A DNA stretch of 64,000 nt from CAWJPY01 sp963844865 (lineage in GTDB: Bacteria > Acidobacteriota > Thermoanaerobaculia > Thermoanaerobaculales > Sulfomarinibacteraceae), in assembly GCA_963844865.1 (NCBI GenBank), contig CAWJPY010000012.1, forward strand, positions 186,001 through 250,000, read 5' to 3'. The position numbers were made by a program, and so were the translations under genes. The notes beneath the pieces are model-generated. The model was not told where the DNA came from, ran no database searches, and worked only from the letters and a program-made list of their open reading frames with translations. Positions within the stretch are counted from its first letter, which is position 1. The number at the start of each line of letters is the position of its first letter. Positions 1 to 8,447 of this stretch are shown here, piece by piece.

Positions 1-511
1 CGCGGCACGTCTCCTCGGACACCATGATGTTCTTCGCGCCGCACATCTCCAGGGCCTGCTTGTACCACCCGACCACCGTCAGGCAGTCCATCTGGGAAAA
101 CGTCTCGGCGTCGTAGGTGGTCATGACGCCGGAGGTGGGTCCGGTGGCCTCGTAGGTCCGGCGCCCCTTGTCGTAGTAGAACTGGTAGATGAGATTGGCC
201 TTGGCCATGAACTCCTGGGGGTTGCCGGGAGCCAGCAGGCGCTTGTGCACGGTCGTGAGATTGGCCACGGCCGACGCCCTGCCGATCTCCTCGAAGACCT
301 CGGTCCGACCGTGGCCGAGGACGGACACGATGGCGTCGTCGAGGCGTTTGGCCATGTCGAAGTCGAACCACGCGGAGTTGGTGACGATGCCCGTAAGCAC
401 CTTGCGGTCGGCCTCGGGGAGCGCGGCCAGGACCCGCTCCCAGGGGTCGTCGCCGAACCGCTCCCTGACGAAGACCTCGCGCGCCTTGACGATGTTCCCC
501 TTGACCTTCAT
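1..511 (-). CDS. DUF2378 (TIGR02265) family protein, C-terminus outside window
   Basis: The minus frame opens with ATG at 511-509 behind a GGAG and runs off the left edge, giving about 170 residues. It reads MKVKGNIVKAREVFV, later SAWFDFDMAKRLDDAI, IGRASAVANL, then YYDKGRRTYEATGPTSG and the hallmark DAETFSQMDCLTVVGWYKQ. This matches the TIGR02265/DUF2378 family that is expanded in Myxococcota and also found in Acidobacteriota. Members usually end in a small CxxxG-like V4R-type domain, which would lie outside the window. Molecular function is not established; a ligand-binding or sensory role is a guess. It is divergent from the histidine kinase gene at 699 with about 190 bp between them. Confidence 0.7.
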   Translation of the reverse strand, partial: MKVKGNIVKAREVFVRERFGDDPWERVLAALPEADRKVLTGIVTNSAWFDFDMAKRLDDAIVSVLGHGRTEVFEEIGRASAVANLTTVHKRLLAPGNPQEFMAKANLIYQFYYDKGRRTYEATGPTSGVMTTYDAETFSQMDCLTVVGWYKQALEMCGAKNIMVSEETCR

Positions 512-698
512 GTCTCCGGCCTCGCAGGTGTCCTTCGCAGGCTACGCTACCAGTCCTCCCTCGGGGGGTCAATCGTCGCCTGCCGCCGCGGCCGCGGCCA
601 CCTTCTCGGGTTGGGGAGCTGCTGGAGTATCATTTTTCTGGACACGGGAGACATGACACGGCCGCTTTGGAGTGACTGGCCCTGCGGGGATGTGCTCG

Positions 699-2681
699 AT
701 GACTGATGACTCCAGCACCGTCGCCGAGATGAGGCGCGCGGCCGCGATCCTCGAGGTCGCGGCGGCCGCTGCCGCTGAGATCCTGAACCGGCCGCGGTGG
801 GAGGAGGCCCTCGCGGCGATGCTGTCGCGGCTGGGGGAGGCCACCGGTTCGGCGCGCGTGGAGGTCGGCCAATGGCCCGGCGGGAATGGCGGCGACCACC
901 GTCTGTGTCGGCGGTGGCGGTGGGCCCGCGGTCAGGCGTTCGAGTGGGAGACGTTGGCGGACAGGGAGCCTCCGGTGACCGATCCCGACCACTGGAAGGA
1001 GGAGCTGGCCCAGCGTCAGTGGATCCTGCTCTCCCGCGACGACGAGGGCGGCGGTGTCCGCGCCGGCCTTGACGCCCCCGGCCGCTGCCCGGTCGCGGTG
1101 GTCCCCATCCGGGCCGCGGACGGCCCCTGGGGGCGGCTCGTGGTGGTGGGTGCCCAGGACGGCATGGGGTGGACCGAGCGGGAAGCGTCCGCGCTGGTCG
1201 CGGTGGCCGACGTCCTCGGCGCCGGCGTTGGTTCCCGGCAGGGCCGGCAGCTGGCCCTCTACCTGGAGCAGGCGGTGGAGACCCTCAACGTGGGGGTCAC
1301 GGTGCGCGACTCGGAAGGGAGGATCCTCTATGCCAACCCGGCCGAGGCGGCCATGCACGGCTACACCCTGGAGGAGATGTCGGAGCTGTCGGCCAGGCAG
1401 CTCGCGCCGGAGCAGTACTGGCGCGTCGAGCGCCGGCCGGACTCGTCGTGGCTGCTGGGCTGGCAGCGCGAGCGGCTGAACCGCCGCAAGGACGGCTCCA
1501 TCTTTCCGGTCCAGCTCACGTCGGTGGCGCTTCGAGATGACGACGACAAGCCGGTGGCGGTGGCCACCATCTGCGAGGACATCAGCGATCGCAAGCAGAT
1601 CGAGGAGGCGCTGAGACGCTCGGAGGAGCACTATCGGGGCCTGTTCCACGCGGCCAAGGACGCCATCATCGTGCTCGACCCCGACGACTACCTCGTCCTG
1701 GACGTCAACCCCCGCGCCTGCCAGGTGTACGGCTACGGGCGAGCAGAGCTCGTGGGCATGTCGCTGCGCGCCATCTGCAGGGACTTCGCCAGGGAGAGGG
1801 ACCACATCGGCGAGGTCCTGGAGAGGGAGCCGGGACACAGCTTCGAGACCATCCATCGCGCCAAGGACGGCGTGGAGCTGGTGCTGGAGGTCACCGCCTC
1901 CGTGCTGCAGCAGGGGGGGCGCGACGTCATCCTCAGCATCAACCGCGACATCTCGGAGCGCAAGCTCGCCGAGGAGGCGTTGGAGACCTCGCGGGAGCAG
2001 CTCCGCAACCTCGCCGAGCACCTCCAGACGGCGCGAGAGGAAGAGCGGATGGCGGTGGCGCGCACCATCCACGACGAGCTGGGGGAGGTGCTGACGGCCT
2101 TGAAGATGGACGTGGCGTGGGTGGGTGCTCGCCTGCCCGAGACCGTCGAACGAGGCCGCGACAAGATCGCCGGCATGACGGCGCTGATCGACCAGGGCGT
2201 GGCCACCGTGCAGCGCCTGTCCACCGAGCTGCGGCCGTCCATCCTGGACGACCTCGGGCTGCAGGCGGCCACCGAGTGGTACGTGAAGGACTTCGCCGCC
2301 CGCACCGGGATCGAGTGCCGGCTCGAGCTGGCGGACCCCGAGCTGGAGCTCGACCGCCATCGCTCCACGGCCCTGTTCCGGATCCTGCAGGAGGCGCTCA
2401 CCAACGTCGCCCGTCACGCCGGCGCGGGCCGCGTCGCGGTCCGCCTCGGGCCGGACGACGGCGCGGTGGAGCTGTCGGTCCGCGACAACGGCAAGGGGAT
2501 CGGTCGCGATGCGGTCAGGAGTCACCGTTCCTTCGGCCTCCTCGGGATCAGGGAGCGGACGGCCGTCCTGGGCGGAGAGGCGGTCATCGCGCGGTTGCCC
2601 GATGGCGGGACCGAGGTGCTGGCGAGGATTCCGCTGCCGGCGGAGTCGGGAGGTGTGCATGATCAGGGTGTTGATCTGTGA
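699..2681 (+). CDS. GAF-PAS-PAS sensor histidine kinase, NarL-system type (HisKA_3)
   Basis: Cytoplasmic sensor kinase of about 660 residues with no membrane segment. Numbered from ATG 699, a GAF-like region covers roughly 15-185. Two PAS domains follow (about 187-305, ending DISDRKQIEEAL, and 310-430, ending NRDISERKLAEEAL). The HisKA_3 dimerisation domain carries the phosphorylated His458 in RTIHDELGEVL. The ATPase domain has the N box LQEALTNVARHA, the G1 box DNGKGIG and the G2-like SFGLLGIRERT. The signal bound by GAF/PAS cannot be told. The stop overlaps the response regulator gene at 2659 by 23 nt, so the two are co-translated partners. Start choice: ATG 699 has GGGGA upstream; ATG 672 and 690 are in frame and possible. 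Confidence 0.9.
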   Translation: MTDDSSTVAEMRRAAAILEVAAAAAAEILNRPRWEEALAAMLSRLGEATGSARVEVGQWPGGNGGDHRLCRRWRWARGQAFEWETLADREPPVTDPDHWKEELAQRQWILLSRDDEGGGVRAGLDAPGRCPVAVVPIRAADGPWGRLVVVGAQDGMGWTEREASALVAVADVLGAGVGSRQGRQLALYLEQAVETLNVGVTVRDSEGRILYANPAEAAMHGYTLEEMSELSARQLAPEQYWRVERRPDSSWLLGWQRERLNRRKDGSIFPVQLTSVALRDDDDKPVAVATICEDISDRKQIEEALRRSEEHYRGLFHAAKDAIIVLDPDDYLVLDVNPRACQVYGYGRAELVGMSLRAICRDFARERDHIGEVLEREPGHSFETIHRAKDGVELVLEVTASVLQQGGRDVILSINRDISERKLAEEALETSREQLRNLAEHLQTAREEERMAVARTIHDELGEVLTALKMDVAWVGARLPETVERGRDKIAGMTALIDQGVATVQRLSTELRPSILDDLGLQAATEWYVKDFAARTGIECRLELADPELELDRHRSTALFRILQEALTNVARHAGAGRVAVRLGPDDGAVELSVRDNGKGIGRDAVRSHRSFGLLGIRERTAVLGGEAVIARLPDGGTEVLARIPLPAESGGVHDQGVDL

Positions 2682-3291
2682 CGATCACACCATCGTGCGC
2701 GAAGGCCTGAAGGAGATCCTGGCCGGGACCCAGGACATCGTCGGCGTCGGGGAGGCATCCTCCGGCGAGGAGCTGCTGGACAAGGTGGAGGGAGGCGACT
2801 TCGACGTCGTCCTGCTCGACATCTCCCTGCCCGGCGCCAACGGCCTGGAGGTCCTCAAACGGCTCCAGGTCTCGCGGCCCGAGCTGCCGGTGCTCTTCCT
2901 CACCATGTACCCGGAGACCCACTACGCGGTCCGTGCCATGCGGGCGGGTGCCGCCGGCTACCTCACCAAGGGCAGCGCGACCACCCAGCTCATCGGCGCG
3001 ATCCGCAAGGTGGCCTCCGGCGGACGCTACGTCTCGGAAACCCTGGCCGAGCAGCTCGCCCTCGAGCTCCTGGAGCAGCGTGGTCGGCCGGCGCGGGAGG
3101 CCCTCTCGGACCGCGAGTACGAGGTCATGCAGGCCCTCGCCAGGGGCAGCACGGTCACCGAGATCGGCGAGGACCTCCACCTCAGCGTCAAGACCATCAG
3201 CACCTATCGGACCCGCATCCTCAACAAGCTGGGGCTCAAGAACAACGCGGAGATCGTGCACTACGCCCTCAGAGAGGGCATCATCCAGTAG
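2659..3291 (+). CDS. NarL/FixJ-family response regulator
   Basis: A 210-residue regulator. The receiver domain (1-120) has acidic pair Asp8-Asp9, phosphoacceptor Asp54 in VVLLDISLPG, and a conserved Thr and Lys in LTMYPE and YLTKGS. The LuxR-type helix-turn-helix (about 145-205) reads ALSDREYEVMQALARG then VKTISTYRTRILNKLGLKN. It binds DNA as a dimer once phosphorylated by the kinase encoded just upstream, whose 3' end it overlaps. ATG 2659 has an excellent Shine-Dalgarno GGGAGG five bases upstream, which rejects the longer in-frame extension to 2509. Targets are unknown; no gene follows in the same direction. Confidence 0.93.
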   Translation: MIRVLICDDHTIVREGLKEILAGTQDIVGVGEASSGEELLDKVEGGDFDVVLLDISLPGANGLEVLKRLQVSRPELPVLFLTMYPETHYAVRAMRAGAAGYLTKGSATTQLIGAIRKVASGGRYVSETLAEQLALELLEQRGRPAREALSDREYEVMQALARGSTVTEIGEDLHLSVKTISTYRTRILNKLGLKNNAEIVHYALREGIIQ

Positions 3292-3433
3292 CAGCCGCCG
3301 GGACGCGCCGATTCTGTCGACGCGTTCCCCGAGGTTGCCACCGCTGACCACGGCGAAGCTGCAAGCGAAGCCGGGTCACCAGTGGCACGCCCGCGGGAGG
3401 GGCCGAGGCGTAGCGCTTGGGGAGCACCAGACA

Positions 3434-3504
3434 GGGTGCCTGGCACCCCCGCAAATGAAGCGAAAGGGATTCTCGGACCGTCTTCGACGGTGCCTGGCAC
3501 CCCC
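3434..3504. repeat. Two copies of a GTGCCTGGCACC palindromic repeat
   Basis: The palindrome GGTGCCTGGCACCCCC occurs at about 3434-3450 and 3489-3504, separated by 38 bp. GTGCCTGGCACC is a self-complementary 12-mer of the kind seen as a REP-like element scattered through many bacterial genomes. Its right edge sits a few bases from where the S23-type gene (3510-3677) loses homology, so the element probably replaced the end of that gene. The stretch 3292-3433 to its left contains no gene that I can recognise. Confidence 0.75.
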
Positions 3505-3509
3505 TTTGG

Positions 3510-3677
3510 CGAACCTTCCGCGAGATTCGCAGGCACCGAGCTCGCGGAGCGAATCACCTGATCGCCGATCGGTTTGAGCTGCGCCGGCAGCCTCATCACG
3601 AGCTTGATCGCAGCGCCCGCCGCTTCGAGCGCCAAGCGATGAGCAGCGAGACCAGTGCTAGGGATCGCGTTGCGCAT
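3510..3677 (-). pseudogene. Truncated four-helix-bundle protein (S23/IVP family)
   Basis: The minus strand has ATG at 3677 with a good GGAGG just upstream. The first 56 residues (MRNAIPSTGLAAHRLALEAA, later LKPIGDQVIRSASSVPANLAEGS) are the N-terminal half of the 23S rRNA-intervening-sequence / four-helix-bundle family, usually about 120 residues. After NLAEGS the frame enters the GTGCCTGGCACC repeats and reads unrelated sequence to a stop near 3261. The protein would lack helices 3 and 4, so the gene is almost certainly dead. In other genomes the family lies in rRNA insertions or as short free-standing genes; its function is unknown. Confidence 0.7.
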
Positions 3678-3826
3678 GGTCACCTCCGGGTCGTTCATGC
3701 CCCCTCTCACAAGCCGGTGGCCGGCCCAGGTCAAGGGTGCGAAGCACCGGGCTCCGAGCCCGGCTTGCCCTTGACATGGGCCGGCCACCGGCTACGTTCT
3801 CAGACGAACGACCCGGAGTGACCATG
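3675..3826. repeat. Nested inverted repeat: mirrored 5' region of the S23 gene
   Basis: Inner arms 3713-3737 and 3768-3792 pair at 24 of 25 bases. The 30-base loop contains a further perfect stem, CCGGGCTC-C-GAGCCCGG, at 3747-3763. Outer arms 3675-3699 and about 3803-3826 match again with one missing G; both contain the ribosome-binding site and ATG context of the S23 gene (GACCCGGAG..TGACCATG). Thus the start region of the broken gene is present twice, head to head, and the right-hand copy leads straight into the 13-bp tandem array. It would extrude a strong cruciform and could act as a terminator in either direction. Confidence 0.8.
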
Positions 3827-4091
3827 CCGCCGTTCACTGCCGCCGTTCACTGCCGCCGTTCACTGCCGCCGTTCACTGCCGCCGTTCACTGCCGCCGTTC
3901 ACTGCCGCCGTTCACTGCCGCCGTTCACTGCCGCCGTTCACTGCCGCCGTTCACTGCCGCCGTTCACTGCCGCCGTTCACTGCCGCCGTTCACTGCCGCC
4001 GTTCACTGCCGCCGTTCACTGCCGCCGTTCACTGCCGCCGTTCACTGCCGCCGTTCACTGCCGCCGTTCACTGCCGCCGTTCACTGCCGCC
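3825..4091. repeat. Perfect tandem array, 13-bp unit x 20.5
   Basis: The unit TGCCGCCGTTCAC is repeated 20 times without a visible mismatch (3825-4084) and followed by a partial unit to 4091. It lies six bases beyond the stop codon of cheX and abuts the mirrored S23 start region. There are no spacers, so it is not CRISPR. Thirteen is not a multiple of three, so a plus-strand frame cycles through all three phases, giving a 13-residue repeat (PPFTAAVHCRRSL) with no stop. An ATG with GGAG upstream stands at 3824. I do not call a gene because the frame continues only as antisense of cheX. Confidence 0.97.
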
Positions 4092-4096
4092 GCCGC

Positions 4097-4570
4097 TCAG
4101 GGCTCGTCGGTGGAGGCCTTCTCCAGCAGCGTGATCAGGAACGGGTCGTCCTCATAGGCGAGCAGGACCCGGGAGATGATGGTGCTGCCCGGCACCACGA
4201 AGTGATAGTCGAGCCCTTCCACGACCGCCGGCAGGGACAGCTCGCACGGCTGGGGCAGCAGGGCCTTCATGTTGCCGCCGGTCATGTTGGCGAGCTCCCC
4301 GAGAGCGTCTTCGACGTCCTCGCTGGTCACCTGCACGGGCTCCTTACCGAACATCACGGCAGCCGCGGCGCGCGCCAGGGCCGCGGAGCAGTAGATGAGA
4401 ACGCTGCCCGACCACGCCCCGTTGATGTGGACGCAGGCCGTCAGTGTGCGGTCCGCGCTGAGCCTGCGCAGCGCCGCCTCGACATTGGTGAGGTCCTCGA
4501 CGTCGAAGCCCAGGATGACGGTCCAGATGTTGCGGACGGTCTCGCGCAGCGCGTTGTGGTAGAACTCCAT
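4097..4570 (-). CDS. cheX: CheX-type chemotaxis phosphatase
   Basis: A 157-residue cytoplasmic protein of the CheC/CheX/FliY phosphatase family. It carries the single active-site helix expected of CheX in DALGELANMTGGNMKALLP (E-x2-N pattern), and the phosphatase-type fold is suggested by the N-terminal MEFYHNALRETVRNIWTVILGF. It would dephosphorylate CheY, ending the response. It is the last gene of the chemotaxis operon, and its start overlaps the cheR stop at position 4570 (TGATG arrangement). No cheZ or cheD is present, so this is the likely signal-termination enzyme. Its stop is only six bases from the 13-bp tandem array. Confidence 0.82.
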   Translation of the reverse strand: MEFYHNALRETVRNIWTVILGFDVEDLTNVEAALRRLSADRTLTACVHINGAWSGSVLIYCSAALARAAAAVMFGKEPVQVTSEDVEDALGELANMTGGNMKALLPQPCELSLPAVVEGLDYHFVVPGSTIISRVLLAYEDDPFLITLLEKASTDEP

Positions 4571-5409
4571 CACTCGTCCTTCCCTTGCTGGCGGGGTCGA
4601 TAGCAGGTGGTGCGGCCCATGCGCACGGCCTCGAAGCCGTTGTTCAGGCCGAGGGCGCCTTCTGCAGCGCCGAGGAACAGGTATCCGTCCGGTCTCAGGA
4701 TGTGGCGGACGCGGGCGAGCACGGTCCACCGGGCCGGCTCGTCGAGGTAGATGAGGACGTTGCGCAGGAGCACGATGTCCATGGCGGGAAGCGGCGGCCA
4801 CGGTTCGAGGAGGTTGATCTGGCGGAACCGTACCGCCCGCCGGACATCCTCGTCGAGCTGCCAGTCCAACTCGCGACGCTCGAAGTACTTGACGAGGAGC
4901 GGGGCGGGTAGGCCCCGGTTGACCTCGGCGTGGGAGAACACACCCTGGGGAGCACGGGAGAGCATGGCCTGGGAGAGGTCGCTGGCGAGGATGGTGAGGT
5001 CCCAGCTCCTGAGCTCCGGGAAGTGCTCCCGGACGAGCAGGGCGACACTGTAGGGCTCCTGTCCGCTGGCGCATGCCGCCGACCAGATGGCGAGGCTGCG
5101 GGTCGTGCGGCGGGCGGCGATGAGCTCGGGCAGGATCGGGTCGCGGAGCACGGCAAAGGGATGGATGTCCCTGAAAAACGAGGTCTCGGTGTTGAGCATG
5201 GCATCCACGAGGCGGGCGTGCATGTGGTTGCGTGGACGTCGTCTGAGGTCCGTGACCAGGGCCTCGATGGAGGGGAAGCCCTCGCGCTGTGCCATGGGCT
5301 CCAGGCGGGCGCGGACGAGGTAGTGCTGGGAAGGGTCGAGCACGATTCCCGCCGTCTCGTGCACCAGGCGACGGACGTAGTCCACCGTCTCCGGTGCGGG
5401 CACCCTCAT
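4570..5409 (-). CDS. cheR: CheR chemoreceptor methyltransferase
   Basis: A 279-residue SAM-dependent methyltransferase that methylates receptor glutamates in adaptation, opposing CheB. An all-helical N-terminal domain (about 1-75) precedes the SAM domain with TSFFRD, the glycine-rich SAACASGQEPYS motif and the late DIVLLRNVLIYLD motif, all typical of CheR. ATG 5409 is preceded by AGGAGGG, which fixes the start. It overlaps the cheB end by four bases (ATGA) and cheX by one. No C-terminal TPR or pentapeptide tether is seen, so it is the minimal enzyme. Confidence 0.95.
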   Translation of the reverse strand: MRVPAPETVDYVRRLVHETAGIVLDPSQHYLVRARLEPMAQREGFPSIEALVTDLRRRPRNHMHARLVDAMLNTETSFFRDIHPFAVLRDPILPELIAARRTTRSLAIWSAACASGQEPYSVALLVREHFPELRSWDLTILASDLSQAMLSRAPQGVFSHAEVNRGLPAPLLVKYFERRELDWQLDEDVRRAVRFRQINLLEPWPPLPAMDIVLLRNVLIYLDEPARWTVLARVRHILRPDGYLFLGAAEGALGLNNGFEAVRMGRTTCYRPRQQGKDE

Positions 5410-6503
5410 GCTCCCCTCCTGACGAGAGTCGGTTCGTCGTCGCCCACCACGTGGCGCACGATCTCGCTCGCCATGTCCTCGACGGGGACCACCCTCCCGG
5501 CCAGGCCGGCGACCGCGACACAGCCGGGCATGCTCCACACCACGCTCGACGCCTCGTCCTGGACGAAGACGTCGCCGCCCCGGGCACGGATCTCCTCGCA
5601 CCCCCGCAGGCCGTCCCGGCCCATGCCGGTGAGCACGACCGCCAGGGCATAACGGCCGTAGCTCTCGGCCGCCGACCGCAGCAGGACGTCGACCGCGGGG
5701 CGACACGAGTGCTGGGGCGGCTGTCGGTGGGTGCTGAGGTGGACCGTGGTCTCCCGCCGCGCGACCTCCATGTGCCAGTCCCCCCGCGCCACCCAGACGT
5801 CCCCCGGCGCGACGATCGCACCGTCAACCGCCTCCCGGACCTTCAAGGCACACGCGGCGTCGAGCCGACGGGCGAGGAGACGGGTGAAGAGGGGCGGCAT
5901 GTGCTGGACGACCACGACGGGAGCCGGGAAGTCAGCGGGGAGTGCGGCCAGGATCGTCGTCAACGCGTTGGGTCCGCCGGTGGAGGCGCCGATGGCCACC
6001 AGCCAGGGGTTGCCCTGGCGGCGGCGCCCCGTGACGCCGGCGCCGCGGGTGGCGGTGGGAAAAGGCTCCTTCCGACCCGGCGGGGGAGCGAGCACCTCCG
6101 CGGCGACGCCCTTGACCTTGCGGACGAGCTCGTCGCGGACCGCGCCCATCCCCCGCGCGGCGTCTGTCACCGAGGGCTTGGTCACGTAGTCCGTGGCACC
6201 GAGGGAGAGGGCGTCCAGCGTGGCGGCGGCGCCGCGCTCGGTGTAGCTGCTGAACATGATGACCGGGAGCTTGGGATAGGTGCGGCGGATCTCGAGAAGG
6301 GTCTGGAGCCCGTCCAGCTCCGGCATCTCGATGTCCAGGATCACCACATCCGGGCTCAGGCGTTCCAGCTTCGCCAGCGCGATCCTGCCGTTCGGGGCCG
6401 TGCCGACGACCTCGATGTCCGGGTCCTCCGACAGTGTGTCCGACACGGTGGCGCGGATCGCCACCGCGTCGTCCACGACCAGGACCCGGACCCTGCGTCT
6501 CAC
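5406..6503 (-). CDS. cheB: CheB receptor methylesterase/glutamine deamidase
   Basis: 365 residues. The receiver domain (1-120) has Asp11-Asp12, phosphoacceptor Asp57 (VVILDIEMPELDG), and a conserved Lys in YVTKPS. The C-terminal esterase domain has the catalytic Ser174 in AIGASTGGPNAL, His201 in VVVQHMPPLF and the Asp in VVLTGMGRDG. Phosphorylated CheB removes methyl groups from the receptor and deamidates glutamines. It overlaps cheY by four bases upstream and cheR by four downstream. Confidence 0.96.
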   Translation of the reverse strand: MRRRVRVLVVDDAVAIRATVSDTLSEDPDIEVVGTAPNGRIALAKLERLSPDVVILDIEMPELDGLQTLLEIRRTYPKLPVIMFSSYTERGAAATLDALSLGATDYVTKPSVTDAARGMGAVRDELVRKVKGVAAEVLAPPPGRKEPFPTATRGAGVTGRRRQGNPWLVAIGASTGGPNALTTILAALPADFPAPVVVVQHMPPLFTRLLARRLDAACALKVREAVDGAIVAPGDVWVARGDWHMEVARRETTVHLSTHRQPPQHSCRPAVDVLLRSAAESYGRYALAVVLTGMGRDGLRGCEEIRARGGDVFVQDEASSVVWSMPGCVAVAGLAGRVVPVEDMASEIVRHVVGDDEPTLVRRGA

Positions 6504-6874
6504 CCGGCGGCTCCCAGGCCGACGAGCGCCAGCTTGTCGAGCAGGGCCTGGGGGGTGAAGGGCTTCATGACGTACTCGTCAGCCCCGGCAGCCAGAGCCT
6601 TGGCCATCTGCTCGCGCTCGATCTCGGTGGTCACCATGATCACGCGCATCGTCGCGAGCGCCGCCCTGGAACGCACCGCCTCGACGAGCTCGAGGCCGGA
6701 CATCTCGGGCAGGTTCCAGTCCACCAGGGCCACATCGGCGGTCCCACCCTCGTCGAGGATGGCCAGGGCCTCACCGCCATGGGCGGCCTCCGCGACCTCG
6801 AAGCCGGCCTCGGTCATGATCTTCTTCAGGATCGCCCGCATGGCGCGCGAGTCGTCAACTACCAGTGCGCGCAT
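6500..6874 (-). CDS. cheY: CheY-type single-domain response regulator
   Basis: 124 residues, one receiver domain and nothing else. It has Asp7-Asp8, phosphoacceptor Asp52 (VALVDWNLPEMSG), Thr82/83 in MVTTEIE and Lys104 in YVMKPFTP. It would be phosphorylated by CheA and dephosphorylated with CheX. The gene is nested between the receptor gene (overlap of 20 bases) and cheB (overlap of four). No flagellar genes lie in the window, so its output may be a flagellar motor, type IV pili or another process. Confidence 0.94.
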   Translation of the reverse strand: MRALVVDDSRAMRAILKKIMTEAGFEVAEAAHGGEALAILDEGGTADVALVDWNLPEMSGLELVEAVRSRAALATMRVIMVTTEIEREQMAKALAAGADEYVMKPFTPQALLDKLALVGLGAAG

Positions 6875-8447
6875 CGTCTCCCCCTTCGTACCGGAACATG
6901 GACACCAGGTGCTGGAGCTCGGACGCCATCTCCGCGAGCTCCCGCGCAGACTGCTGCGTGGACGAAGCGCCGGCGGAGGTCTCCTGGGCCGCCTCCGCCA
7001 CGCCGGAGATGCTGCCCGCGATCTCGGCGCTGCCCTTGGCCGCCTCGGCCACGCTGCGGCCGATCTCGTTGGTGGTGGCCGTCTGCTCTTCCACGGCGGT
7101 CGCGATGGTGTTCTGGATGTCGTGGATCCGGTTGATGATGTTCCCGATCTCGGCGATGGCCTCCACCGCGCTCCTGGTGTCCGCCTGGATGGCCTCGATC
7201 CGCTTGCCGATCTCGCCCGTCGCGCTCGCCGTGCCCTTGGCCAGCTCTTTGACCTCGTCCGCGACCACGGCGAAGCCCTTGCCGGCCTCTCCGGCCCGCG
7301 CCGCCTCGATGGTGGCGTTGAGGGCCAGCAGGTTGGTCTGGCTGGCGATGTCGGTGATGACGTTGATGACGGCGCTGATCTCCGCGCTGCTCTCGCCGAG
7401 CTTGGTGATGGTGGCGTTGGTGACCTCGGCCATGTCCACCGCGGTGGTGGCGACCTTGGCGGCGTCGTGGGCGTTGTGGGCGATCTCGCGGATGCTGGCG
7501 GCCATCTCCTCGACACCCGTCGCCACCGCGTCCACGTTGCTGCTCACCTGCTTCGCGGCGGCGGAGACCACGCCGGCCTGGGCCGACGTCTCCTCGGCGC
7601 TGGTCGCCATCTGCTGGCTGACCGCGGTGAGCTCGTCGGAGGACCGGGTCAGGGACCCCGCGCTGAGGCCGATGGTCTGGATCGCACTCCGCATGCGGTC
7701 CAGGGCTCGGTTGAGGGCGTGGCTCATGTGTCCGACCTCGTCCGAAGAGGCGACGTCGACCCGCCCGGTCAGGTCGCCGTCGGCCACCTGGCCGGAGATC
7801 TTCCTGACGGCGTTGAGCGGTCCGACCGTGGAGCGCACGATCTGATACGACAGCAGGCCCACGGCGATCCCGCTCACCACCATGACCAGGATGACGAACA
7901 GCGTGGCGCGCGAGCGGCTTTCCTGGATGCCCTCGACCGCTGCCTGGATATCGGCGCGCTCGGTCTGGGCGAACTGCTCGAGGGAGGCATTGATGGCGAC
8001 AAAGGACGTGCGCATCATCTCGGCCGCAGCCACCACGCCCGGTCCCGACTCCTGGGCGATCATGCGCGCCGACGTGGCGCGGGCTTGGTCGTAGTAGTTG
8101 GTGAACGCGCCCGCGAGCTCCTCCAGCTGGGCGGGATCGAGCACGATGTTTCCGTTGGCGGTCTCGATGTGGCGCTGGAAGAGGCCGCTCAGCTGGTCGG
8201 TCTCATCCAGGAGCTTGGGGTCGGCGGCGTTGACCGCGTCCTGGAGACCCCGCTGGAGCCGCGCCACGACGTCCAGAAGATCGCGGGACAGCTCCAGCGC
8301 GGGCACGTGACCGACCTCGACGGCCCGGATCAGACGGGCCGTGTGCGCGCTCGACGCCTGCACGGTGATGAAGATGGCGAGCACGCCGGCCCCGGCCAGG
8401 GCCGGGATCAGCACGATCTTCTGGGTGAAGCTCAGTTTTTTCAACAT
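6855..8447 (-). CDS. Methyl-accepting chemotaxis protein
   Basis: 530-residue membrane receptor. A first transmembrane helix (about 10-30, IVLIPALAGAGVLAIFITV) precedes a periplasmic four-helix-bundle-like sensor domain (about 35-175, with no recognised ligand motif). A second helix (about 178-200, FVILVMVVSGIAVGLLSYQI) leads to a HAMP domain (about 201-255, ending EVGHMSHALNRALDRM). The long coiled-coil signalling domain has its hairpin tip at about 383-410 (GEAGKGFAVVADEVKELAKG). No C-terminal CheR-tethering pentapeptide is seen. It is the only receptor in this operon, so the module may be dedicated to one signal. Confidence 0.95.
   Translation of the reverse strand: MLKKLSFTQKIVLIPALAGAGVLAIFITVQASSAHTARLIRAVEVGHVPALELSRDLLDVVARLQRGLQDAVNAADPKLLDETDQLSGLFQRHIETANGNIVLDPAQLEELAGAFTNYYDQARATSARMIAQESGPGVVAAAEMMRTSFVAINASLEQFAQTERADIQAAVEGIQESRSRATLFVILVMVVSGIAVGLLSYQIVRSTVGPLNAVRKISGQVADGDLTGRVDVASSDEVGHMSHALNRALDRMRSAIQTIGLSAGSLTRSSDELTAVSQQMATSAEETSAQAGVVSAAAKQVSSNVDAVATGVEEMAASIREIAHNAHDAAKVATTAVDMAEVTNATITKLGESSAEISAVINVITDIASQTNLLALNATIEAARAGEAGKGFAVVADEVKELAKGTASATGEIGKRIEAIQADTRSAVEAIAEIGNIINRIHDIQNTIATAVEEQTATTNEIGRSVAEAAKGSAEIAGSISGVAEAAQETSAGASSTQQSARELAEMASELQHLVSMFRYEGGDDARTGS

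Noticed and set aside
3825..4091. CRISPR array
   Set aside because: The repeat is 13 bp with no spacers and no Cas genes are near.
3824..4603. A repeat protein starting at ATG 3824
   Set aside because: The Shine-Dalgarno is present only because the mirrored S23 start was duplicated, and beyond the array the frame is antisense of cheX.
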